Shown here: positions 32,767 through 44,152 of the stretch, in pieces | Position numbering within the stretch: the first letter of the stretch is position 1 | Layout: every line of letters begins with the position of its first letter | Assembly: GCA_963575745.1 (NCBI GenBank) | Contig: CAUYUJ010000874.1 | Span: forward strand, 17,501-81,500 | DNA: 64,000 bases | Reading direction: 5' to 3' | Origin: Prorocentrum cordatum | Lineage: Eukaryota; Sar; Dinophyceae; Prorocentrales; Prorocentraceae | Made by a program: the position numbers and the translations under genes | Notes under the pieces: generated by a model | Seen by the model: only the letters and a program-made list of their open reading frames with translations | Database searches by the model: none | What the model was told of the DNA's origin: nothing

Positions 32767-33633
32767 TCATGACGGTGTCATATCTACTGGACGGGCCCGC
32801 GCTGCCAATTCGGCAGCGCTCCGCACCTTGGGCACAAGACCTCTCCTGATGCGATCCAGGTAATCCCTCCTGGTCGGGTTCAGGGGCTTGTGGCACGACT
32901 CTTTGAGATCGCTCCGAAGGTTGTGGGAACAAAAGAAACCGCACTTCCCGCAGAACCAGAGCCCCAGAGTGTGGTGATAAGTTAATTCGTGCGATTCGTG
33001 CGCCCACCCCCCAGCTAGGTGCAGCCTGACCCCCTTAGGCTTATGTGAGACGACGGAAACGACAGTGATTAAATCGAAACATGGTGTGCCAAGCCACTCT
33101 TTGGCAGTGGGACGAGTGGCGCTACTATGACAACGGGTGCATTTAAGCCCACACTCACTTAGGGAATGGGACGTGCTGAAACGTGCTGCTACTAAAGGGT
33201 TGAGAGGAGGAGGCGGAGGAGGAGGAGGGGCGGGTGCCTCAACATCACCTCGTGCGACAGCACTTCGAACTTCACGCTCGGCGGCTTTTTCAGCGGCAGC
33301 TGCATCAAGGGTGGCTCGAAGGAGCCTCCTTCGAACAAGTCCGACTTTGCGTTCACAATCAAAGATACGTGCACGAAATGATGGGGCTACCCTGTGCCTC
33401 TCTGCTGCTCCGTCTGCCAACGCGTCAGCAACAGCATTTCCGATCAACATCCAGTTGTCCACATGCTTCCTGGCCGCATCTTCGGCTGAGAGGTGCGAGG
33501 TGATCTGCAAAACGACAAACTCCGATGGATCACGCTCGCGAAAGTGCTGGCCAACTTCACTCCACAGAGTGCCCAATTCTCCAGAACATTTTCCGATACT
33601 GTTTATCATACCAGCCTCTGCAAACAGACTCAT
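32767..33633 (-). pseudogene. Retrotransposon ORF2 3' part: RNase H end and zinc finger
   Basis: Continues the RT frame after a one-base shift near 33600. WSEVGQHFRERDPSEFVVLQ leads to DNWMLIGNAVADALADGAAE, the GNxxAD end of RNase H with its Asp. A first Cys/His cluster follows (SECGLKCTRCHSSATRP), then HHTLGLWFCGKCGFFCSHNL and RRDYLDRIRRGLVP. The stop TGA is 15-20 bases from the microsatellite, so the 3' UTR is almost absent. Confidence 0.7.
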
Positions 33634-36600
33634 TGTCAGTCACGAAAATCGTCGGTCCCCTTGAGCCTCGGGCTGCCCACTCCAGCGCTCGCAACTCTCC
33701 ACGTGGAACTGACTGTACTCGCCCTGTCAGGGGTCCCGAGACTGTGATACCCACATTCGCTTGAGTAATGTCTGTGATGACTGCCAACCCGATGCCCACA
33801 CGACGTAGGGCTGGATACCTGCTGTCTCCACCACCTGACGCGTCACCACATATCAAGAGAGGCTCTGCGAACGTGCCTTCTCCTAGACTCCCAGGCGACA
33901 GCGTCGTATGATTGGAATTGGTGATGACCAGCTCCTCTAGCTCAGCGGGCGGTGGCACACGAGTACGATCTGCTGGGATGATGCCTCGAAGCCAAAATGC
34001 AGGAAGAGCTTCGGCTTCGGCCACAGCTTGCGGAACGATGTCGTCCGTCGTGCTGTATGCCTTGGCACCTTGATTGGCTCGACATAGCCAACCTCTGTGC
34101 AGCATCGTCTCAGGTGCTTCCTTACACCGTGGGCATAAGGGCGAGGAGCACAGCCCGTGGTCGAACTTGCGCTGCCTAGTCCAGCAGCCACCTGTGGCTA
34201 TGGTGAGAAGAAGCTCGGCTAGCTTGGCTCCATGTGGCATCTCACGCAAGCGCACTAAAAGCATGCGCAGTGAGTCATTGTCTGCGCCCAGCTCGAGCCC
34301 CTCACCACAGAACTCCTGAGCTGCTTGATGCCAGAGGTTCCCTTCTAGCGACTCCTTGAAATCGAAAAGAAAATCTGATGGATCCACATGCTTGGAATCG
34401 ATAACCTCATCGTCGAAAATCAAGTCTACTTCTGGATAGCCGTGCCGTGCGAGTCGTGTCCAGCCTGACGGTGTCTGGGGGTCCCACCCTGCGTTCACAA
34501 GGTAGGTGACAACTGCCGAGACTGGACTTCGCACATGACGTGACCTGTCCGAAGGAGAAAGTGCTCTGACTGACTCGACGAGGCTGCTCCAAATACGACG
34601 AACACCACTGCGGATCTCGGGATACTCCACCCAAGTCGAGAGCCACTGCTTGAGGCAAAGTTGAGGTAGCCTCACAGCAGGGTCCTGACCCTGTGCCCGC
34701 AAATCCAGGAGTGTAGTCAAACATCTCCCACGCTGGGTTGCCCCAGCGACTGCGCCGACTTGACGGCGCATGTTCCTCAGCTCGGTGCCAAATATGCCGT
34801 GCACCTGGTGCGCATAAGCTGCTGAGGCCTGCGGACCCGCCAACTGCACGCGCCTGGTGGCGTGGTAGCACTTCGACACGAAAGCGTGGCCACGTAGTCG
34901 CACGTGTCGGGCCTTCGCCTTGACCACTCGAGCGGCCCTGGTGGCTCGGGCAGCTCGGCGACCCCCTCCGAGGTCCACGCCCAGGTACCCTGCTTGTCGA
35001 ACCGCTTGAATGTCGATGCCTCGCCTCCGTAGCTGTCTGACCACTGCCTTGGAGTCCTTCATGAACCCACACAGCACGACACTCTTGGGGGCGAGGGTGA
35101 GCTCCTGCTGATGAAGCTCGTCCCTGACCAGCGTGACGCCCTCGACCAAATCATGAATGATGGCTGCGCTGGAGCCTCGCTGCCCAAGATACAGGTCGTC
35201 AACCCAAATCCTTTGGCTGGAGGTCACTTTGGCGGTGCACAGCGAACTCATGACGTAGTGCGTGAGACAGCGACCAAAACGCACCCCATTCCGCAGGCCT
35301 TGCACGATGCTACGCGTGGCCTGGACTGGTTGAGAATAAGCGCCAAACTGCGAAAGAACTCTGGGCCCCCTACACAGTTGAAGCTCCAAAAGAAGGACCA
35401 CGCCTGGAAATCCTCGCTCCACTGCAGCTCCGGCCAGCCTGGTCCACCGTATGTGGTCATAGAAGGACTTGATATCGATGAGGGCACACCCGTGAGGTGC
35501 GCCGAGGCGATGGTACAGCTCGTGGTCGATGGCCTTCATGAAGGCCTCCTGGAGCGCTGAGTTGCCAGCGATGGCCGCATCCCAGGTCGTGGGATGATCA
35601 GTTGCCCACGACCTCGAATGCACTTCTCGAATCAGCGACCACACTCGGCACACCATAGCCAGGATGCCGATGATTCTGTCTCCTCCAGATTTCTTGGGGA
35701 GGAGCCTCCCCAAGACAACGAGCAGCTGCGTCGGCCATGTCCCAACGTCCTCGACGGTGTTGAGCAGGTCGGCTAGCGCTGCATGCCCTTCGGGAGGGAG
35801 GCGCTGCATGTCCAGCGGCGTGAGCTGGTCTATGCCTAGACCAATTCTCGGTTTCATCATGGATAAAGCGACGCGCACATCGTCCCCGTCAATCGGGGGC
35901 AATGTGTTGACCTCTGCCCAGGACCGAATCAAGTGGAAGGCTTGATTCACCTCCTCGAGATCGAACTTGGGGTCGTGCCAAAGTGTATGCCATTTCTTAC
36001 TCTTCTCGTCGATGACGTCCCTGGGGTGAAAGACATGCCGATCTCCTGAAACGATCTCGTCCTGCGCCTCGGGGTTGTCCTTGATACTCTTGTGTAGAAT
36101 GCCTTGAGCTGGGACTGAGACGATCCAGTCCTTGAACTCATTTAAAGACGCTTGCATGGCCTTCCTAGAGGCCTTCCTAGAAGCCTTCTGGGCGCCCTGC
36201 ACGAAGTGATCCAGTGGATACCGTGGGTGCTCGAAGTCGTGACGGAGGAACTGAACCCAGGTGTCCCACTCTAGAGCATCGGCAGGGGGAATGCAGGTGT
36301 GAGCGCCGTCAGGTACGCCTCCTGCAAGCCTCACGCCCACCTGACCCAAGAAAGCCAATTGCCTGTCGCCTGAACGCCGTTGTCTGTGTCTCTGTACACG
36401 TACCAGCACCTGCAAAACTTTGGCCCACCAGTTCGAGACCTTGTCCCGCAGCGGCGCGTCTCTGAATGTGAGCGCTTGTTGGACAGGCATTGTTTGAAGC
36501 TGCGGGTCGGTGGTCCGCGAAGTCGTCGGTAATGGGATATCATGATGAGCAGATATGACGCACTCCACTCGAGAGACCCACTGAGCGTACATCGCAGACA

Positions 36601-36988
36601 CTTGCTGAATGTAGGGGCCACCGACATGATGCGCGACCGAATCTTGAATCGGTCTCCAACTAACGTACTCTACATTGCTTTGTGAAGAAATGAAACGGCA
36701 GCAGGTTTGGGCCGAATGCCAGCGGTGAGAGGGGATGCAGAAAGTGGGGGACGGGGAAACCTCCTTGGGAGAGGCCTCGGTCGCCTTTTCCACGGACCCC
36801 AGTGCTGGAAAATCGGGGTCAGTACTGCTGCTGCTGGGTGGCTCTGAAGGGGGCTTGGGGCATTCGAACCAGACTCTGGGGAGGCGGGGTGCGACACTGC
36901 GGCAAATTGAAACCCCTGGGGAGCGTCGGCCTGAGAACGTCCCTCGGCCCCAGCGTCCCTGGGATGAAAACAAGTGTCGGCGGCCCAT
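33557..36988 (-). pseudogene. Retrotransposon ORF2: reverse transcriptase and RNase H
   Basis: A 1,143-codon frame. The first ~50 residues are out of frame with the upstream linker; real homology starts near PKPPSEPPSSSSTDPDF. RT motif A is CALIDIKSFYDHI (Asp505), motif B TRSIVQGLRNGVRFG, motif C IWVDDLY (Asp597-Asp598) and motif D LTLAPKSVVLCG. CSSPLCPRCKEAPETMLHRG followed by WLC (about 947-969) is the knuckle. RNase H follows: ICGDASGGG (Asp1049), VPRGELRALEW (Glu1098), IFVTDNESV (Asp1118). The catalytic residues look intact. The protein copies element RNA into DNA at a nicked target. The gene is called broken because of the flanking shifts, which could also be assembly errors. Confidence 0.8.
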
Positions 36989-37135
36989 GGGTCCTCCTCG
37001 TCCTCGAAAGGATCGGGCTCGAAAGCAGCCTCTAACGTGGGATCGGCAAATTCCTGGAAGCAGAAATCAGTCTCCTGCGCTTCGGCAGCGAGGGGGCTGT
37101 CAAACAAATCACCGAACAGCTCCTCAGTTTCTTCT
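36670..37135 (-). pseudogene. ORF2 linker between endonuclease and RT, out of frame
   Basis: Reading LFGDLFDSPLAAEAQETDFC and DPFEDEEDPWAADTCFHP, an acidic linker. It follows from the endonuclease frame if one A is added to an A-run on the minus strand (plus-strand T-run at 37141-37146), and returns to the RT frame near 36850. The two shifts cancel. Confidence 0.55.
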
Positions 37136-38197
37136 CTGGCTTTTTTCCTTGGCTAAGGCGACACGAGAAGCTTGCTTCAAACGAGCAGTGCTGGACTTCG
37201 ATCCGATTGTAGGCAGCGTGCCAGGTCTGACAGACTGGGGCAACCTAGGGGCAGTGACGAGTGCTCTCGTTTCCAGCAGCTTGCAAGAATGCCTGAGACG
37301 AACACGAAGCGCGCAGTGCGGAGACAATGGCACATCAAAGTCTGCTGAGACATCGATCAGAGAGCTGCTACTGCCAGGACCAGCAATGACATAATCAATC
37401 AGACTTTGTCCGTTACTCGTGCTGCAAGTGAAATCAACGGGTGCATGGTGCATTTGACCGTGCACACGCTTCAAGAACTGAGAAGAACGCAACTTATCGG
37501 GAGAGATGTTGAAATCCCCGACGCAAAGCCAAGGCAATCGGAGCGAGCGCAGGAAGGCGCCTAACCTGGTCAGACGAGCAGCGTTGCCTCCTTGAGCTCC
37601 GACTGACGGATGAAGGTAGCAGAGAACGAGCACGATGGAGAACCCCTGGAGATGAACTGTAACTGGGAGGAAGCCGTCGTAGCTGCCATGTCCGTCAGCG
37701 CATAGATCTGCGACATGCTCTGAATCGACGGGAAACTTGTGAACTTGAAGATGTTGTTTGGCCAGGAGCAGCTCGCCCCCCTCGTTGGCTCTGATGCGAC
37801 TGGCCTCGCTGCTGCCGCGACCTGTGTCACGCGCAAGGTTGAGGTAGGCCTTCAACTTCTGGGCTTTGAACTTGCCACTCCACTTCTGCTTGAGCGACTC
37901 CCCAATATGAGCCTCAACGAATCCCATGAAGTCATACGAGTGGTGAGCTTGCTGAGCGAGGATATGCGGCCACGCCTTCTTGCCCAGCGTCGTGACGCTG
38001 GCGAAGTACAGCGTGCTGCAACCCTCACTCCCCCCTGTCGAAGATGAAGGTGGTGAGGCTGGAGGACCGGGCGTCGTAGGGGCCGCTGGGCTCAGGATTA
38101 CGCCCTTGGAGGAGAGGAAGGGTGTGGTGTATGTCCCCATACTAGTGTCGGAGACGGCGGGGTCTGGGACCACGAAGCCCGCCGTCTGCGAAGCTTG
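37124..38197 (-). CDS. Retrotransposon ORF2: APE-like endonuclease domain
   Basis: Open in frame from just after the ORF1 TGA; the first ATG is at 38140-38138 (MGTYTTPFLSSKG). Catalytic signatures of the exonuclease/endonuclease/phosphatase fold are present: DFMGFVEAHIG (Glu), LVLCYLHPSVG, WLCVGDFNISPDKL (Asp and Asn), SLIDYVIAGPG (Asp) and LSPHCALRVRL (His). The nuclease nicks target DNA to prime reverse transcription. It is followed by a basic tail (KEKSQRRN) and a shift into the linker frame. Fold and residues look functional. Confidence 0.75.
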   Translation of the reverse strand, partial: QASQTAGFVVPDPAVSDTSMGTYTTPFLSSKGVILSPAAPTTPGPPASPPSSSTGGSEGCSTLYFASVTTLGKKAWPHILAQQAHHSYDFMGFVEAHIGESLKQKWSGKFKAQKLKAYLNLARDTGRGSSEASRIRANEGGELLLAKQHLQVHKFPVDSEHVADLCADGHGSYDGFLPVTVHLQGFSIVLVLCYLHPSVGAQGGNAARLTRLGAFLRSLRLPWLCVGDFNISPDKLRSSQFLKRVHGQMHHAPVDFTCSTSNGQSLIDYVIAGPGSSSSLIDVSADFDVPLSPHCALRVRLRHSCKLLETRALVTAPRLPQSVRPGTLPTIGSKSSTARLKQASRVALAKEKSQRRN

Positions 38198-39247
38198 TCA
38201 CGCTTCGCTGCTCCCGCCGACGTCGGCGGCACTCTTGGCGGCCTGCTCGGCGGCCTTCTTGGCCTCCTCGGCCTCGAAGCGCGCCTCGCTCAGCGCGGCC
38301 GCTTTCTCCTGCACCTCATTGAATGACGGGCCAGTCGCAGATGCTGATCCACTCCCGTTGTCTTTGACGCCTGCGGTAGCCGTAGGAGACGGGGTTGCTG
38401 CTGCGTCCGTCTGCTCAGCTGCCTGCTCGACCGTCTTCCTCTTCTTGGACGTGCGCTCCTCGACTTCCTTCTGCATGGCCTTCATGCGCTCCAACCATGC
38501 CTGCACCTGTTCGGAGCGTTCCGAGATCTTGACCTTCGCCTGCTTGAGCTGCTCCTCGAGCTCCTTGAGCTCACGCCTCTCACTCTCCTCAATCTCCATG
38601 GAGTCGAGTGACTCGAAGAACGTGGTGTCCCACTTAATCTCGAACATGTCCTGCTTGGACTCCTGGGAGCCGTCGATGTTGATCCCAGATGCCTGGGCCA
38701 GCGCCTTCACCGCGATCTGCCTCGCGATGGAAGCCTGGGCGAGAATATCTGCAATCTCTCGCTCCTTGCCCTCAGCTCTGACGAGGTTCTCGCGGCACTT
38801 GATCACGTGCTGCACCGCCTGCGCATGCTTGGCATCGGCATCGCGCCAGGCCCCCTCAGCCTTCCGAGCAGCCTCGGACGGCGGCACGGGAGCTGGCGCG
38901 GCGGCCGCTGCGGACTGAGCTGCAAGCAGCGCGCGCTGGGCCTGCAGCACCTGCTTGATGGACGGGTCGGTTGTGGCGGCGATCGTCTTGTCCAGCAACG
39001 TGGCAGCCTCTGACCCAGCTGCTGCTTTGTTGCCACTGCCGCCACTCTTGCCGTTTTTGCCACCTGGCATATGCAGCGTGTCGTCCTTGTTCGACTGCGT
39101 CTGGTCTCTGGATGGCTTTGGCTTGAAGAGGGCCACTGGACGGCTGCAGCGTCGGCACTTGCCGTTCTCCTTCAGTAGGACGCCGTTCCACTGATGAGTG
39201 TTGCAGCTCTTGCACGTGGACCAAAGCCTCGGGCCGAGACCGGACAT
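38198..39247 (-). CDS. Retrotransposon ORF1: zinc-ribbon coiled-coil protein
   Basis: 349 residues from ATG 39247. It opens with a zinc ribbon, STCKSCNTHQWNGVLL then KCRRC (C-x2-C...C-x2-C). A Gly/Ser/Lys linker follows, then an Ala-rich helix (residues about 90-120) and a long charged coiled coil (RRELKELEEQLKQAK, EQVQAWLERMKAMQKEVEER) with the basic patch SKKRKTV. LINE ORF1 proteins bind element RNA; that role is inferred. The stop is TGA (38200-38198), and the next codons are in frame with ORF2, so the two are separated by a single stop codon. Confidence 0.75.
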   Translation of the reverse strand: MSGLGPRLWSTCKSCNTHQWNGVLLKENGKCRRCSRPVALFKPKPSRDQTQSNKDDTLHMPGGKNGKSGGSGNKAAAGSEAATLLDKTIAATTDPSIKQVLQAQRALLAAQSAAAAAPAPVPPSEAARKAEGAWRDADAKHAQAVQHVIKCRENLVRAEGKEREIADILAQASIARQIAVKALAQASGINIDGSQESKQDMFEIKWDTTFFESLDSMEIEESERRELKELEEQLKQAKVKISERSEQVQAWLERMKAMQKEVEERTSKKRKTVEQAAEQTDAAATPSPTATAGVKDNGSGSASATGPSFNEVQEKAAALSEARFEAEEAKKAAEQAAKSAADVGGSSEA

Positions 39248-39425
39248 ATCTTGATGAACTGCCTCGCTTTCGTCAGCACGAACGCCTGCGCTCTCTGGGC
39301 GCGGGAGGTGTGCTGTCCCCCAAGCACCTCGTGGCGGCGCGAGGCCTGGCAGAATGGGCGATGCACAAAATGTGTCGACGGAGGAAAAGGAGGCCTCCCC
39401 TCGCCCGCTCGTGCCAGAATGCTTG

Positions 39426-39560
39426 AGAGGGGGGAGGAGGAGGAGGAGGAGGAGGAGGTGTGGGGGAGGGGGGTGGTGGGTGGGTGGGGTGGTGGTGGTG
39501 GGTGGTGGTGGTGGTGGTGGTGGTGTGGTGTTGGTGGTCGGTGGTGGTGGGGGGGTCTAT
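39426..39560. repeat. (GGA)n and (GGT)n block
   Basis: GGA triplets at 39430-39460, then GGT/GTG repeats to about 39550. Purine-rich on the plus strand, so (TCC)n on the sense strand of the adjacent retrotransposon 5' end. Confidence 0.9.
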
Positions 39561-39589
39561 ATTTCGTTTTAGAAGCGGAATCTATTCGA

Positions 39590-42060
39590 TGGTGTCCACG
39601 TGTTCGGCGATGAAGGTAGAGGGCGTATTTGGCGGTGGCGGCCGCCGACGTGCGCGAGTGGCCCGCGTGGCGTTGATCTGGCAAGGTCGTGCTACCCGCG
39701 CTTCAGAGCCGGCGGTTTTCGTGCGCGTTTTTGGGATCGGCGGCGGCCGGGTTTTGCGGCGTTGGAAAAATCAGGTGTGCGCATCTGGAAGTCGTCTTGA
39801 CGCCCTCGAGAACCCTGCGTTTTATGCGGGGCATGGCGCGCGCGACGACGCGCGCTGCGCGCGGGTTTTTTGGTCGGGGTGGGGGGGGTGGGGGGGCAGG
39901 CGCCAAAACATTTTTTTTTTTTTGAAAAGAAAATATATACGAACGCGTGTGCATATTACTATTTGACAGTGGTGAGGGGGTGGTGGGTCGATGCACGGTG
40001 TGAGTTCACGTTTCAGATGAAAGATGGGGTGGGGGTAATTATCCCGGGGTGGGTCGGGTGCTGTGTGTGTGTGTGTGGTGGGGTGGTGGTGGTTGTGTGT
40101 GTGTGTGTTGGTAGATATTAGTTCCTTGCAAGGGGTGGGAGTTGGCTTGGTCGGTTTGAAGTTGTCAATTTCATTCTTCGCGCAATCGTCTGACTGCTCG
40201 CCCGCAATTTGGCATGTCGCGCCAGTGCGGCGGCGACTGCCCTGACTGATCGGCGCTGGCTGGTGCGTCGCTGCGGCCGCGCTGGCGCGTGCCAGCTCGC
40301 GCGTGGCGGCCAGCTAGGTTGGCGCGACCGACGCGGCCGCGGTGGTGCTGGCCACAAAGGACTTGCCAGCGCGTCTCGCAGGCCGCTCTAGCGCGCGGGC
40401 ACGTCAGTGCGAGTCGGTGACTCGGGCGGGCGCGGTGTCATGGAGACGTCGGCAGAAGGTGGGCGCGATGGTGATGGTGGCGATGCTGGCGACTATGATG
40501 AAGATGGCGACCTCGTGGCCGACCGTGGCGCCAATGCTGGCCACGCCGATGTCGATGATGGCGTCCGCGTATCGGCGATGAAGGTCGTGGGTGGATTTCG
40601 ACGCGCGACCGCGGCCGAAGCGCGCGAGCGCCCCGCGCGGCGTTAGTTGACCGGGGTCGCCCCCCCCCCCCCTCCCCACCCCGCCCCGCCCTGCAGCAAA
40701 CGCGCAGCGGCGTTCAATGGTTTTGGTACGCGCGCGCGAGAGGCCTGCGTGGTCTCACGTGGCAAAACCGTTAGAACAACTTGTGGTTCTCTGTGCGAGT
40801 TCGCATGGGCGCGCGGACTTTTTTCGAACGGTCATGTTGTGAAGCAGTTGTTGTTGCATTCTGTTTTCGAGGACCTCGATCTTGATATCTGGGCGATGCC
40901 AGCGCGGTATTGGAAGGATTCCGACATGCGCGCTCGACGCCGCGCGCGTGTTGACATGGTTCGTTTTTGTTTTTTGGCGAGTTTTGGGGGGCTCGTGATT
41001 TTAGACGAGTGCGCGTGCATGGTATTTTTTTTTCGACAGGGGTGAAGTGGTTGCGGCGTGGTGGTGGGGTGGTGCGAGTTCATATCTGCAATTAAGGGGG
41101 GCGCGGTCGTAAGTGCATTCCGGGGGGGGGCGCCTTATATTTGTCAGACAGAAGATTTCATTTTGAAGATCTTGTGGTTGTCGACGCCATTGTTCGCGCA
41201 ATCAGCCCACCCGCCCGCCCGCAACTTGGTTTGCAACGCCAATGCGGCGGCGATTGCGGTGATTGCTCGACGCTGGCTGGCGCGTCTCTGCGGCCGCGCT
41301 GGCGCGCGCATGTTCGCGCGCGCGGCGGCCAGCCAGCTTTGGCGCTGCCGATGCGGCCGCGGTGGCGCTGACCGCGTGGGATTTCCCAGCGCTTCTCGCT
41401 GGCCGCTGGCGCGCGGGCGCTTCTTTGCGAGTCGATGATTCGGGTGGGCGCGATATCATGGTGACACCAACACAAGGTGGGCGCGATGATGATGGTAACG
41501 ATGCCGCTTGCAATGGTGGCGATGACGACGGCATGGCCAATGACGGCGCCGATGCTGGTCACGCCGATGACGATGATGGTGTCCATGTGTCGGCGATCAA
41601 GGTTATGAATGGGTTTCGACATGCGCGCGCGGCCGATGAGCGCGAGTGGCCCGCATGGTATACTTTAGAAAGCATGGTGCCCCTCAGCAAACGTCAGAAA
41701 AAAAAGGCGTTCGAATGATTTCGACACGCGCGCGCGAGGCCTGCTTGGCGGCTGTTGGTGATGGCTGTGGCATTCATTTGTTTGGCATAAGCATTCGCAG
41801 CGGCGCGCGCCGTTGTTGATCGTTTCTGGCCAGACAATCAGTTTACATAACCATTGTTTGTGAATGCTTTCGTGGACCTTGATCTTGAATTCCTCAAAGC
41901 GCTCACGGTTTTTGAAGAGTGTTGGCATGCGCGCGCGACGACGCGCGCGTGTGGATTTTGTCATTTTTTCATTTGGGCATTTGAAGCCTGATGATTTTTG
42001 ATAAACGAGTGCTCGCGCACAGTATTATTCAATCGCTTCGCTCATTCCGCCGGCCCACAG
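39590..42060 (+). repeat. Segmental tandem duplication, unit about 1 kb, three copies
   Basis: The same landmarks recur at about 39591, 40560 and 41580 (GTGTCCATGTGTCGGCGAT and variants, then CGCGAG-GGCCCGC). The block CAATGCGGCGGCGATTGC...GCGGCCGCGCTGGCGCG recurs at about 40225 and 41240. Copy 3 is partial. Each copy carries CG-rich near-palindromes (for example 41934-41953) and a segment GACCTTGATCTTGA-type before them. Many open frames here are Ala/Arg/Asp-biased and not conserved between copies, so I do not call genes. A T-run lies at 39912-39923 and short GT arrays at 40062-40110. Confidence 0.75.
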
Positions 42061-42079
42061 TGTAGCATCGCTGGCAGTT

Positions 42080-42640
42080 GCTTGCTTGCTCGGGGGGGCA
42101 GTTTGGGGGCCTCCTGGGGCCGCTTGGGGGCCACTTGGGGGCCTTGGGGGCCGCCTGAGGGCCTCTTGGGGGCTTCTTCGGGCCTCTTAAAGGCCTCTTG
42201 GGGCCGCGTGGGGGCTTCTTAGGGCCGAGGGCTCGACATGTTGTTTTGTGTTCCCCCTTTGGGGCCCCTTTTGGGGCGTTTTTGGGGCCCTCTTGGGCCG
42301 GCTTGGAGGCCTCTTGGGCCGTCTTGGAGCCCTCTTGGGCCGTCTTGGGGCCCTCTTGACGGCCTCTTGGGCCCTCTTGGGCCGATCTTGGGGGCCTCTT
42401 GGGCCGTGTTGGTGCGTCGGGACGCCGAAAAGGTGGAAACGCCAGAATCTTTCCAAAACCTGAGGGAAAACATTGAATTTTGCCTCTTGGGGCCCTCTTG
42501 GGAGTGCTCTTGGAGGCCTCTTGGGACTTCTGAGGGCCATCTTGGGCGTCTTGGAGCGATCTTGTGGCATCTCCGAACCTCTTGTACGATCTTGAGGGCC
42601 TCTTGGGTGCCTCTTGGCACTTTTTGGGGCTTTCTGAAGA
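42080..42640 (+). repeat. 11-13-nt minisatellite GGGCC(G/C)TCTTG, locus 1
   Basis: Dozens of imperfect copies such as GGGCCGTCTTGGAGCCCTCT with variable G-runs. A non-repeat insert (about 42405-42480, GGGACGCCGAAAAGGTGGAA) interrupts it. The same repeat is found at 53020, 55990 and 59900. Confidence 0.85.
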
Positions 42641-42945
42641 ACCTCAAGGGCGGCGCCCAGGAGGAAAACCATCTCCGACCCGAGTCTGCCGGGACCGCCT
42701 CGGGATACTTTCCGCCAGGGACCCCCAAGGGCCGCCCCGCGCGCGCGAAGTAGAAATATTGTAAAGCAAAGCAGTCGCCGGAGATCTCAGCACGCCTCTG
42801 GCCCGTTGGACTGGCGAGTTTGACGGGGGCGATAACGGCTTGGCTGGCTTGGTATGGGTTCATATGAAGAGTGAACGATGGGGCAGAATCATATGTCAGT
42901 TGCAGTGCCCCAGGGGGTGTCGATAAAGCCAGGTGGTGGTGGTGG
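42640..42945. other. Spacer, no gene seen
   Basis: Follows the minisatellite. Unique sequence with no supported open frame; ends near a short GGT run at 42934. Confidence 0.4.
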
Positions 42946-42974
42946 TGGTCAATTTTCTTGGAAGGAGAATCAAT

Positions 42975-43245
42975 GCGAGGCGGCGACGCGCTGGCGACGG
43001 CGAAAATATGGCCGCCAGACCGACCCGCAGGTCCAGAGGAGGGGCGGCGACGATGCGGCGACGGGGTGGTGACGGCGACAACATATCAGCCAGACTGGCC
43101 CGTAGGCCCAGACGACGGGCGGCGACGGGCGGCGACAGCGACAACATAGCCGCCAGACCGACCCGCAGGCCCAGGCGATGGGCGGCGACGAGGCGGTGAC
43201 GGGGCGGCGACGGCGACAACATAGCTGCCAGACCGACCCGCAGGC
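42975..43245 (+). repeat. Tandem repeat of 62-77 bp, four copies
   Basis: Copies of CGCCAGACCGACCCGCAGG occur at about 43013, 43090, 43151 and 43228, each preceded by GGCGACGGCGACAACATA. Length differences come from loss or gain of GGCGACG blocks. Confidence 0.85.
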
Positions 43246-43695
43246 CCAAATCGTTATTCACAAGTGAGAACTTTCAATTGTAAGTACTCTTTGGGGATTT
43301 TCGTCCCCTAAAACAGACTCCGTGTAAGACAAAGAGTAAGTCAGGCCAGCGCATGCACAACATTGGCGTGACTACCAACAGTTCGGAAGTTACCCAGCCT
43401 CTCTCCCGCCTCCCCCCTTCCGCCCCCTCGTCCTTCCACGCCCCCGCGATACCCCGAGGCAACGTCCCCGCCCATCCGCTCGGCCGACGCTTCCTGGAGA
43501 TACGGTCGCGCCTTCTCAACCAACGCTGGGGGTGCACGGGTGTATGTGATGAGTGCCTGCCACTCCTCCACCTTTCCCCTTCCCCTTGAGTCCAACATCC
43601 AGTGAGAGAAGGGCGAGGAGGAGGGTACGGGGGGGCGAACTCCCCAACGCACCTCCGGTGCCCTCCTGGCCTCAAGATGAAGCCTCCGTGGCCGA
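43246..43695. other. Spacer, no gene supported
   Basis: Mixed to C-rich sequence (for example 43399-43450). Frames on both strands up to 133 codons lack motifs. Confidence 0.4.
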
Positions 43696-43714
43696 CAAGA
43701 TGCCAAGTATGTTC

Positions 43715-43985
43715 AGTGTGGCCGATTTTCCCCAGCCTAGTTTTCCCAGGCCGAGACTCTCTGGCCGAGTTTCTCTGGCCGAGTTCATCCGGTGCTCACG
43801 CTGCAGCCAGAGCGCCAGCGGAGTTCAAAAAGCCGAGTTTAGTTTCCAGCTGGCCGAGTTCAGCTGGGCCGACTTCTGTGGGGGGCCAAATGCAGACTGG
43901 CCGAGTCTGGCCGGCCGAGTGAAGATTGGCCGACGTCCGTGGGCCGAGTCCAACCGGCCGAGTTTACTTGGCAGAGTTCAGTTGT
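43715..43985 (+). repeat. Degenerate CTGGCCGAGTT repeat
   Basis: About fourteen copies of (C)TGGCCGAGTT(C/T) or close variants at irregular 10-30 bp spacing. In one frame they give repeated AEF/ADF tripeptides, but spacing is not a multiple of three, so this is not a protein repeat. Confidence 0.7.
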
Positions 43986-44152
43986 TGCCCCCGGGCCATT
44001 CTGAAAGCTATTCTGAGGCACCGCGTGGCTCTGGAGACCGCCCAGGAGGCGTCGGAGTCGCCCAGGAAGCCTTGGGAGGGGGGTGCATGTGAGTGGCGGC
44101 GTCCTTGAGGGGGGACCTGGGAAATTACATACAGTCCAATGGGCTGTTAGAG

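Larger units (their letters stand above)
32760..39425 (-). mobile_element. Near-complete minus-strand non-LTR retrotransposon
   Basis: About 6.7 kb with ORF1 (39247-38198) and an ORF2 holding endonuclease, reverse transcriptase, Cys/His knuckle, RNase H and terminal zinc finger down to 32767. Both ends abut microsatellite that reads (TCC)n on the element's sense strand: beyond 39425 at the 5' end and below 32747 at the 3' end. ORF1, endonuclease and RT share one reading frame interrupted by a TGA (38200-38198), a pair of compensating shifts near 37140 and 36850, and a final shift near 33600. It is the youngest-looking retroelement in the window. Confidence 0.8.

Noticed and set aside
43715-43985. 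Pentapeptide-repeat protein (AEF/ADF repeats)
   Set aside because: Repeat spacing is not a multiple of three, and the frame is interrupted by non-repeat residues.
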